Shown: positions 9,546-18,176 of the stretch, in pieces
How positions within the stretch are numbered: the first letter of the stretch is position 1
Layout: each line of letters begins with the position of its first letter
Origin: Stephanodiscus triporus
Lineage: Eukaryota > Bacillariophyta > Thalassiosirophyceae > Thalassiosirales > Thalassiosiraceae
DNA: 30,497 nt
NCBI GenBank assembly: GCA_036939755.1
Contig: JALLAZ010000105.1
Location: forward strand, 1-30,497
Direction: 5' to 3'
Translations under genes and position numbers: made by a program
Notes under the pieces: model-generated
Told to the model about the DNA's origin: nothing
Databases searched by the model: none
Seen by the model: only the letters and a program-made list of their open reading frames with translations

Positions 9546-10288
9546 TTTATAAATGACAAAAATCAAAATGACAGAAAAATTGCACCTCATTTTCATATGC
9601 AGGCCATTTTGATGGCCATAGGGATCAGGTGGAACAATGTCGAGTGCATTTCCTGGTACAGAAGGTATAAGTCTACCACAGATACCAACTGATAGCAGAT
9701 GCTAATGATCATTTATTTTGGACAAAAAATTTAAAGGGCATGAAACAGACCCTCTACCTCTACCTTTAGCACTTCTTGATAAAGCGCTAATCGTGGAGAT
9801 GAAACATAATCTTCGAACAAGCGTATTCTAGTATGCACATGATCCATTCTTGGCAGATATTTTATGCTAACTTTCTGACATTGCTTCCCAAGTGGACAAC
9901 CTCATTTTTGTCATAAACTTTTGTGCAACATACAATGGCTTTTTGTGTGGGCTTGGAGAATACTGCCCCCAAAGAAAGTCTCTCCAAGATTATGACTCCG
10001 GAAGGATCATGTCAATCCTTGGTGAAGCTTGGAGGCAGGATTCTTTGTTCACGTTCAATGAATCAACAGCATTCATGGGAACTTGAGAACGGCTCGTCCC
10101 CTCCCTCCTTTTCCGATCTGAAAATACACACATTGCCCGAAGATGAACCGCATCAGAGGCAAAGTGCAGCCGTCATTGTACAATATTGCAATGAATGCAT
10201 TTGTTTCCATAGTAGGAGTAAATTGTTCTCTTCTATCGTTTGCCGGCACTTCCTTGGACCTGAATAAATATTTTCTCAAAAAAATTAT
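9546..10288. other. Intergenic stretch with broken reading frames
   Basis: Two overlapping frames between about 9892 and 10267 look faintly protein-like but have no recognisable domain. They may be worn upstream parts of the decayed gene that follows. Confidence 0.35.
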
Positions 10289-10762
10289 GTGAATACCGAT
10301 TCTCCAATGAGCGGGAATTTCATCATGGGCTCCAGAACTACTCACATTCTGTGCCTTGATAGTTTCAAGATTATCACAGTTGAGAAGCAATTCAAAGACG
10401 TGGTGGATGTTGTTAATGATGTATCTGATACTCTCCAGCAGTTTCATGGAGAATCATGTGGAGTGAACTCTTTTGCCAATAAGGTACTCGAGCACCCAAA
10501 ATTGGCTTTTGCGATGACTGATCAGGTAAAGATTGGTAAGTTGAACATGAAATATGTGCATGTAGTAGTTGCAACAAAAGAGGCAGGTCGTGCCAAAATA
10601 ATAGGAAGAATGAATTCCACAGTGACCTATGCCTAAATCAGCAAGGCGCAGAAAGGCAGAGTGTGGTCTACCAAGACCCGTGCCAAAATCAGCAAGGCAC
10701 AGAAGGGCAGAGTACTTTCCGCCAAGACCCGTGCCAAAATGAGAAAGGCGAAGAGAGGCTGA
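10289..10762 (+). pseudogene. Decayed gene ending in NUMOD3-type repeats
   Basis: An open frame (10289-10636, beginning only with GTG) ends in TAA at 10634-10636. The same frame continues for another 41 codons to TGA at 10760-10762. After the TAA it encodes two to three copies of a basic motif: ISKAQKGRVWSTKTRAK, then ISKAQKGRVLSAKTRAK, then MRKAKRG. This matches NUMOD3, a small DNA-binding module found in tandem in GIY-YIG and HNH homing endonucleases and related proteins. Upstream, KEAGRAKI is probably a worn additional unit. No nuclease motif is visible in the upstream 115 codons, which I do not recognise. In-frame stops and the missing ATG suggest a pseudogene, although an unseen intron removing the TAA cannot be excluded. 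Confidence 0.5.
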
Positions 10763-10800
10763 GCGCGGTGCCAAAATCATTTAGGCGACAAAGGACAGAG
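10590..10800 (+). repeat. Five tandem units underlying the NUMOD3 motifs
   Basis: Units begin with GTGCCAAAAT or a close variant at 10590, 10629, 10680, 10731 and 10768. Spacings are 39, 51, 51 and 37 nt. Units 2 and 3 are the best preserved (AATCAGCAAGGC.CAGAA.GG) and end CCAAGACCCGTGCC. The outer units are diverged. Confidence 0.85.
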
Positions 10801-10955
10801 AGAGCGCACAGCAACCAGATGAGACATGCTCTTTTCGCAATGGTATTTCTATCTTATTTTAAAGCGAGGCTTGGGTACTACCTGGCAAAATTTAGCTAAA
10901 AATTGACAACAATAGTGTATCCTCTCTAATCCATTTCCGAACTATCATTCTTGAT

Positions 10956-13522
10956 TTACAATGCACCGTCATAGTTCTCCACATTATCCTGAGGGATGAT
11001 AAGCTCCGATATGGCAGGCACGAACTCGGTAGTTACAGCCGAATCCTTGCTCACGGACTTGTCTTCCTCCTTGACGGCAACGTCAGCCGGCATCGGCGCT
11101 CCTACTCCAGAATCTATCTTCGGGAGCAAAAATGTCTCGATCCCATTACCGGAACCCTTGTTGGTATTTTTGAACATGATAGAAATCTGATGGAACAAGT
11201 CTAATATCCCCCCCTGAATATCCACAGCGCCACCGATAACATCCTCGGGAGGGTACACTCCCCCAGGGCCTTTGCCCAGCAGAGTCTTCATTCGCTTGTT
11301 ATTCCTGACGCGTCGGGCGATGCTCAGCTTGGAATTCATGCGGTTATACTCTTCGGTGATGTAGCCGAAGAATTCAGGACTGAACGTCACGTTCTCCGCG
11401 ATGAATTCTTGGATGCGCGTGAACAGGGGGATATACTCGGGGGAGAGAATCGTGGCGACGCGGGCCCATTCCTCGCCGGAGGCCACGGCAGGACGCTGGC
11501 GCTTGCCTAGCGGGACGCCGGCGGTGACCTCGCCGTCGCTTGGGGGGGCAGCAGTCGATTCGGGCGGGACCTTCTGGTGGTCGCCCATGCTCCTCTCCAC
11601 CAGGTCCTGCATAGCCGCGGCGGCGGCCTTGGCGGCGTTTATCGCCTCGGCCTTCTTGGCCTCGACGGCGGCGCGCTCCGCCTCCTCCCTCCTACGTATT
11701 TCCTCCATTATCCTGCGCGCTCTCTCTTCCTTCTGGTCCGCGATGCTCTTGAGCTGCATCGCCACCGGGTGGGAGGTTACCCTGTAAAATAGCATGTAGG
11801 CCTCGGCATTGCGCACCTCATCCCACGACGAACGCACCACCTTGGCGTCGTCCATCATCCACCACTCCTTCTTGGTGACGTTGTGGACGTAAGCGACGTA
11901 GTGCCCCGAGTGGCTGTTCTTGCCGCTGTGCACGACGACGGCGAATAGTCGGCAGATGGCCTTCTGGAAGACTGTCTGCTGCAGCTGGGGGGTAAGGTAG
12001 GGCTTCATGTCCAGGACGGGCCCGAAGCCCACGTGGCCCTCGATCTTGGCCGAGCCAGAGGGGCCGACGTTGCCGTCGTAGTCGCCGCCCTGCGGTGCCG
12101 CGCCGGACCCTCGGGCGGACCGACCGCTGCTACGCGTTCCCGACGTCCCGCCGCCGTTCTCGCCTTGGTAGTAAGCGCCTCCTCCCCCCCCGCTCTTCTT
12201 TCCTGATCCGTACCGGAATCGCTTGAGGTGAAGCGTAAGGATTGGTGGGATGGACGCGAGCTTGGACGTCTTGGTGGCCTTACCAAGCTTGCCGCACCTC
12301 TCGCACTTATAACCCGAGTCGAGGTGCTCGCTGCTAATGAACCTCTCAAGGGCCTGTGTGACATCAGCGAGGGGCATGTTGGACGTGGGCGACGTAGAGC
12401 GCGACGAGGACATGGATGTTCCCGCCCCCCCCCCGGCGCCTGCCCCTAAACCCCTCGCGATGTTGGCGTACTGGGGATGGCCGTCGTGCGATCGGACGGG
12501 GAGGATGTCCAGCCCGATGTCCTCGATGGGATCGATCTTGCACGATGTCGAGCGGCACGCGGAGCACGTGACGTTCGATTCCACCGTCCCCCGGAAGAGG
12601 CGGAAGGGGTACTCGTCGTCCTCGGCGGCGAAATTTCCCCCCCTCCTCGACGAGGAGGAGGAGGAGGAAGAGGAGGCGGCGGATGCGCGCGCGCTCTTGC
12701 AGCTGGTCTGCATGGCATCTATGAGCAGCCTGAGGAACTCGTGCGAATCCTCCTGCACGCCCCTGCGGAACCAAGGCGCGACCTTGGACATGAACCCGGA
12801 GACGAAGGCCTCGGGTACGAACGGCCCCTCCGCCCGCGCGGTCAAGGTCGCGGCGTCGTCGCCAACGTCGTTATCGTCGTCGTCGTCGTGGTCTTCGTCT
12901 CCTTCCCCATCCAGACCCCCGACGGCGATCGGCGCCTCCTCGGGCCTAGAGTGCACCCGCCCGAGCAGTCGCTCGACCTCGCAGAGCGTGCAGTACTCGT
13001 AGTCCGGGATTGCCACGGACGGGATGGAGGGCGGGGCGGCGGCGGCTGCTGCGGCGTTCGTGAGCAGTCCGGCCCCGCCCCTCCTCCTCCTCCTCCTGGA
13101 GGACGACCTGGACGATCCCCCCGACCCCGCCGATCCGTCGGACGACGCGGAGTGGGATCGTCGATGGGACCTGGCGGCATCCACGGCGGCGGGGTCGAAG
13201 TCCCCGCCCGCGCCGCCGCTTCCGATGCCGCCGTCGGCGCCCCCCCCCCCGTCCGGCGGCGTGGTGGGCGCGACAGCCGCCGAAGCCGCGAGCAGACCCC
13301 GTGCGCGCCTCCTCCTCCTCTTCTCGTTGCGGAGAGCGACGGGACAGCGTCGGAGGTGACACTCGGCGTCGAGGGCGTGACACAGCTCCGGGGCGTGGGC
13401 GAGGGCCTGCAGGGCCGCGTTCATGTAGCAGGTGTTCCCGAGGTTGGTCACTCCCGTGGCTTTTTTTTCGTCGGAGAGCGTGGGGAGGGGGTGGGGGAAA
13501 AGGAAGTGAGAGGGAGGGGTGG

Positions 13523-13556
<34 letters not shown>

Positions 13557-13740
13557 TGATTGCGACGTGGGGGAGGGGGGGGGGTGAGAGGTCGCGTCAG
13601 AGACGCGACAGCGTGAAACGAGAAGGTGGGGGGGAACTTGCCGACCTCGCGAGGAGGGGGAGGCGGGACGAAGTTGGGAGGGATCTCAAACCCTCCCGTC
13701 CCGCTGGACTGTCCGGGATCAGCCCGCTCGATGATGGCCA

Positions 13741-13771
<31 letters not shown>

Positions 13772-13840
13772 GGAGGGGATTCCGTCTTCGATGATCGGTG
13801 GGGGTGGTGGAGATGGCGTGGGCTGGCGGAATGGAGGCAT
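10956..13840 (-). CDS. Ubiquitin-specific protease (USP/UBP, peptidase C19)
   Basis: Proposed exons 13840-13642 and 13459-10956 give 900 residues. The 182-nt intron would have a GC donor (GCAAGT) and an AAG acceptor, joining REV to ATGVTNLGNTCYMNAALQAL. No good GT donor restores the conserved Gly before the Cys box. Catalytic Cys77 lies in TNLGNTCYMN. The His box is SHSGHYVAYVHN (His586), followed by WWMMDDAKVVRSSWDEV, which carries the third catalytic position. Zinc-binding knuckles CSACRSTSC and CERCGK are present. The enzyme removes ubiquitin from substrates. Large disordered inserts (Ser/Gly/Asp runs) split the fold, and a charged coiled coil (DQKEERARRIMEEIRRREEAE and onward) follows it. 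A C-terminal region of about 200 residues is unrecognised. The N terminus is Pro-rich with nine Thr from a GTC repeat. The closest family branch (USP36/42-like or plant UBP) is uncertain. Confidence 0.85.
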
Positions 13841-14697
13841 CGGTGACGAACCGTGGATGTTCTGCTGTCTTTTTTTTCTCTCCCTCGCTGTTTAGTGCCG
13901 TTGGGTGCGTTTTAAAAAAAAAGGTGGGTGGGGGATGTTTAGGCGTGGCCTAACTTTCACAGACGGGTTGCCTTTGTCCTCTGTGTGCGCAACAGTTACA
14001 CCTGCATCGTCCGATGAATTATTATGACTCCTCCCCCAATCCACCCATGTCATAAATCAGATTGAAAAGGGTGGTGGAGGAATTGAGGATCAGATGATGG
14101 TATCTTATTTCAGGTGTGGCGGTGGTGCCCGGACGTGGGTGTGGACGGCGAGAGAGAGCCGAGGGGAGGCGAAAGCCGATCGAGCGAGGACATGCCTGCT
14201 GCTGGGCATTGCGGTGGTCCGCGCGAGACAGGCAAGCATTTTTTTCGACCTGCGCGGGAAGCCATTCCGAGGGTGGAACGGGCCCGGACAAAAGAATACT
14301 GATTCCCATTAATCTTAAAACTCATCCCCGGCCTTGCCCTCTCTATTCGCGCGCGGGCAGAGCCTTTCTCTTCTTTCGGCCGCAAGATTGATAATCGGAA
14401 GAGAGAGTTGCCCGTAATATACTGATTCCTCTCTCTGGACGTGATTACACGCGGCGCGGATTTCGACCTCCCATATCCATAACTAAAATCTGGATATCTG
14501 TCTGATCCGCTAGCTAAAAAGGAGAGTTTTAGACCTTCGCACTAGCTTGTGTTCTTTTGCCACCCGCCAACACCATGATGATGAGTCACAAGGACAAGAT
14601 GTTGAGAGTTTGATCCGTCCACACCGCTCACCATCACCAACAAAGAACACAAGAACGCATCTCTCGTCTTCGTGCCGGGGCACACGATACTAAAAAT
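13841..14697. promoter_or_regulatory. Divergent intergenic region (USP / mitochondrial-type protein)
   Basis: The region between two divergent genes has open frames at 14022-14391 on both strands, but none looks like a real protein. Two exact copies of ATACTGATTCC lie at 14296-14306 and 14419-14429, upstream of the + strand gene, and the same 11-mer lies upstream of RPS9. I see no tRNA or other RNA gene. Confidence 0.35.
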
Positions 14698-15451
14698 ATG
14701 AGCCTACGAAGGATAGCCCCCCGTCTCATGGCGCGTTGCAGCAACGACTGTAACAGCGGTGCCACGAGAAACTTCCCAAACAGGTCGACCGCGCCATTCG
14801 TTGCCTCTCGTCGTGTTGCATTCTCCACGCCATCCAAAACTGCCAACAATAAGGCCACGGCCGAGGAGGTGGAGGCGGCGCTCGAGAAGGCGAATGAAAG
14901 CATGAGGGCATACTACTCCTATCCGCCAGAGAAGGTCATCGCCGCCAAGAAGATGAGGTTCAAACAGAGGCTATCGGACAGGCAGTTTTATTTGCAATTG
15001 GGATTGAGTGAGTCTCGAGTCGTTGAGCGCGACGGATGATTAATCTCCCCCGAATCGTGGATATTCATTTTCAATCGCTAAACCGGCGTTCGACATCATC
15101 GCCCCTTCCCTTCGCGGTCCTCCAGGCGTGTCGCTCGTGTGTACTTTTCTGATAACGCCCTTCCTCGGGCGGAAGATCGCGTACGACGAGGAATTCAGGG
15201 ATAAGTACGTCCCAAGTTGGTACGACTTCACCGTGGAAAGGCCCAAAAACGCATGGACGAAGGAGGAGCTGCAGCGGGAGATCACGATGCTGCAGACGAA
15301 GTTGCACGAGCGCGCGATAGCGGGGGAGTTCACGCCAGAGAAGTTGGAGGCGATGAGGAGGACCATTGACAGGAAGCCGGAGAAGGAAGAACACGCGCAC
15401 TTCGCCAAGATGCACCCGGGAGTCGATGACGATGAAGAGTTGGAGGACTGA
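14698..15451 (+). CDS. Small single-pass protein, probably mitochondrial, function unknown
   Basis: Exons 14698-15007 and 15126-15451 give 211 residues. The 118-nt intron has donor GTGAGT and acceptor CAG, and splicing creates a continuous hydrophobic segment, YLQLGLSVSLVCTFLITPFL (about 98-117). The N terminus (MSLRRIAPRLMARCSNDCNS, then further Arg and Ser) is basic, hydroxylated and lacks acidic residues for about 50 residues, like a mitochondrial presequence. After the membrane segment comes GRKIAYDEEFRDKYVPSWYD and a charged helical tail (WTKEELQREITMLQTKLHER) ending in DDDEELED. The size and layout resemble accessory subunits or assembly factors of inner-membrane complexes, but I cannot assign it to a named family. 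Both splice sites are canonical and the frame is preserved, so the gene itself is well supported. Confidence 0.75.
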
Positions 15452-15774
15452 GAGTCGGAGAGGTCGAGCGTGATGTTATAATGTAGGGTGAAGCATCATT
15501 ATTTTCGGGGTGTAATTATCGCCAAACAGAAATCATTCGTCCAAAATCAATCCGGGACTTATGCCTGGAAACACATTTCGAAGGCGGCCGAGCCGAGGGA
15601 TATACGTATTTCTTTCAATTGATCATGAGTATTCTGGGATCAACGCCAGGAAACGCGCCGGGAGGGAGACGGGCGCAGTATCGTACTGGCGCATCAGCTC
15701 GGCTGCCGAAACGGGTCGAACAGAGGTGCATTTGATTGCCATCAACGATTTTGCAATCGTCGTAACCATAGCTA
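15452..15774. other. 3' flank of the mitochondrial-type gene
   Basis: No gene is seen. This should contain the 3' UTR of the upstream gene and the edge of repeat copy C. Confidence 0.5.
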
Positions 15775-16130
15775 ATTAACCTAGTTACACTTAATATAAT
15801 GCTCAACCAAGACGTAAAGATATTCACTAATATATATTAAGTCTATTGGTGGATTATGGTTGCACTACGACAACATTGGATGCCGTTTTGGCCACCATTG
15901 TTGGCGGTGTGTGAGCAATTATATTAAAATAAGAGAGGTCGATACCAATAAATTAATATCTACTTTATTTTAAGTATTACTACCATCTTTCTTCGACCGG
16001 ACCTCTCGACTAACCCCTCCTTCGGGTTGCCCGTGCACTATATTGTGTGGATTCATTGAATCTGCGTCACTGGAGGGGCGAGCGGATCCGCTACCATAGT
16101 CACGGTGTCTGTGGCAGTTTGTCGTGTGTT
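15775..16130 (-). repeat. Fold-back repeat family, copy C (inverted)
   Basis: Read on the minus strand, it shares ordered anchors with the right arm of copy A: ACCGTGACTATGG, CCCTCCAG.G.CG, GAGGGGTTAGTCGAG, and ACAATGGTGGCCAAAA with GGCATCCA. On the plus strand, ACTGGAGGGGCGAG followed by GTGTGTTGTGG also resembles the left arm of copy A near 752-812. Boundaries are approximate. Confidence 0.6.
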
Positions 16131-16148
16131 GTGGATGGTCTCGTGACA

Positions 16149-16568
16149 TCACAAACTCAGCATATGTAAAAAATGGTGCAAAAATAACCTTAAGATGAGG
16201 TTAATGGGGTAACATTTTGTCCCACATTGGCGTGCCACACCTGCCTCCTCATTGATCTTGTTGATGTTTTGGATAGATTCTTCAATTTCTGATATTTTTG
16301 CACAAAAGTAGGAGTTACTCTGGCCACAAGTCTCGACTCGTTCCTTCAAGCTATTCAAGACGACATTGACATTGGAGCAGAAGGTGATGAAATTCACTTC
16401 ATCTACTACATCAGCATCACTTGCAAAGGTGACCTTGATTTGATTTAGGTCTCCTTTGCAAGCAACAACTCCAACTCTCCCTTCAAGTTGATTCACCCTG
16501 TCCCTCAGATTGGCTTGCTCATGACTCAATGTCTCAACAGATTCAAGATTAGCCGTCAACAAGTCCAT
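16149..16568 (-). CDS. Unrecognised ORF with coiled-coil character
   Basis: An ATG-initiated frame of 139 codons. The N-terminal part has heptad-like spacing (ANLESVETLSHEQANLRDRV, then NQLEGRV), and a second amphipathic stretch is VNVVLNSLKERVETC. I recognise no family. The amino-acid composition looks like real protein over about 120 residues, while the last 20 (LRLFLHHFLHMLSL) look like read-through of non-coding DNA, so an intron or truncation near 16250 is possible. It lies between repeat copy C and repetitive sequence, so it could be a relic of an element (for example a gag-like coiled coil) as easily as a host gene. Confidence 0.35.
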   Translation of the reverse strand: MDLLTANLESVETLSHEQANLRDRVNQLEGRVGVVACKGDLNQIKVTFASDADVVDEVNFITFCSNVNVVLNSLKERVETCGQSNSYFCAKISEIEESIQNINKINEEAGVARQCGTKCYPINLILRLFLHHFLHMLSL

Positions 16569-17866
16569 GCTGAGTGTTGACTATGATCTATCGGCAGCTT
16601 GACTGATGTGAGACGTTGTGCATTGCACACCAGCAGAAATACTGATGGAAGAGGTGGGACAGAGGCTGCCTTGGCTGGTAATGTCAATGTCAGCATCGTG
16701 TCAGGGATTTTTTTCCCCCAAAACAACAGACACGCTGACATGTCGGCGACATTGCGCCGACATGACACAGACCATGTCAGCAACATTGCACCGTGTTGGC
16801 TTGTTGGATGCTGTGTCAGTATCGTGTTGACTTGCAATAATTGTGACATGTCGGCGCATAACGGTGGTGGAGGCAATGTGATGACGACGACAACAACAGC
16901 GGGGGCAGCGGAAACACAACAATCAAATAGACATGGAACAGGAGGAGGAATAGTAATGGTGACGGCAATGGCAATGGCAACAACATGACAACGTAGGGGA
17001 TGGCAATGGCAACAGCAACAACAGTGACAATGATGACGACATGCGTAGACAACATACAACAATCAACTAAATACTAAAAGCCGACTACAACTACGACTGC
17101 AACTACGTTGACTACGTCTACGTCTACGAGCATGGCAGACGGTGCCACCGTGCATGTCAGCGGCAAGACGACGGCGGTGGCACGGCAACGGCAGTGGCAT
17201 GGTGACGGAGGCAGCGCAGCGGTGGCAGCTGCGGATCCAGCAACAACATGACGGCGGTGGTGGTGGCGGGGGGGCACGGTGACGGAGGCGGCACGGCGGG
17301 GGAGGCATTGACGTGAGGAGGCATTCTTGAGGTGTTGATCGTTGTTCGTCGCGCACGTTGGCTGTCCTCTTTTTTTGAGTTGGCGGTGTGTAGAATACAT
17401 ACTTTCAATGTAGGAATTAGATCTACCCACCCACGAATATTGTCTGTTCGTGGTCCGTATGAATATTGTCTGTTCGTGGTCCGTCAATGTTGGGAAATAG
17501 CGACACAAAAGTATGTCGACACAGTAAAAACCATGTCGCCAAAATTGGCCAGTCGGGGCAAAATTTGGCAACATTTTGCCATGTTGCCGACATTGCCAGC
17601 CAAGGGGGTTGCCTGCTGCTGCATTGTGACCAATATACTTTTGACTTGCCCCTCCCCCCTCCTGTTTGGTGACAGAGACAAAATACTGTGGGGGATCTCA
17701 CTTGCATCAATTTTGGTGTCTCCTGAGGTGCTGCCTGAAAGCTCAATATGGAGCAGACTGACTGGGAAGGACCCGGACTGAATCTGTGAGTAATGTAGAA
17801 GCTGACATGGAACAAATACATCATTAATTATGGACAAGAAGGGAGATGACAAGAATCAGACATACT
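16569..17866. other. Repetitive, low-complexity intergenic stretch
   Basis: GCAACA/GGTGGC-rich simple sequence fills about 16860-17330. GACATGTCGGCG-like words recur; a hairpin with 10-bp arms CATGTCGGCG/CGCCGACATG lies at 16739-16764. A 24-nt word starting GAATATTGTCTGTTCG is tandemly duplicated at 17435-17458 and 17461-17484. No gene is supported. Confidence 0.55.
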
Positions 17867-18159
17867 TGCTGAACCTAAGAACCACGTTGGACTCGATGTA
17901 AAGGTTATTTATCATTTATGAGTGTCTAGGGGAAATTCTTGGGTTTGCCCATCTCACATCGGAGGCTCGATTATCGCCGGTTTGTGTATGTATTGGGAAA
18001 AGTTCGTTGGCTGCCAACGGCTGACAACGGTATTCGATTTCCCTTTCTCGTCACATATTATATTGTGACTCTTGTGACTAATAGACTTAAGGCCAATATT
18101 TGGCGGGAGGCAATATCTTCCCGCCAATTGGAGAATCCTCGTTCGGAGGGTTTAACACA
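17867..18159 (-). repeat. Probable 3' LTR of the Copia element
   Basis: Starting 17 nt after the RNase H stop codon, the minus strand reads GGCAAGGG (polypurine-like) then TGTGTTAAACC, as expected at an LTR start. A plausible end, GGTTCAGCA, lies near 17867, giving a TG...CA unit of about 293 nt. It contains a TATA-like ATATAATATG. The far edge is not fixed because the 5' LTR is missing, so no LTR-LTR comparison is possible. Confidence 0.4.
18100..18127. promoter_or_regulatory. Hairpin of two opposed E2F-like sites inside the LTR
   Basis: TTGGCGGGA at 18100-18108 is repeated in reverse complement at 18119-18127 (TCCCGCCAA), with a 10-nt loop. TTGGCGGGAA is a classical E2F/DP-binding word. 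A regulatory role is inferred only from the word match and the position in a putative LTR. Confidence 0.35.
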
Positions 18160-18176
18160 CCCTTGCCGTAGTCAAT

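Noticed and set aside
14022..14391. Overlapping open frames on both strands upstream of the mitochondrial-type gene
   Set aside because: They overlap each other in GC-rich sequence, show no domain or repeat signature and lack splice support.
16599..17574. Several frames of 70-166 codons on both strands
   Set aside because: They translate GCAACA/GGTGGC simple sequence and look like composition artefacts.
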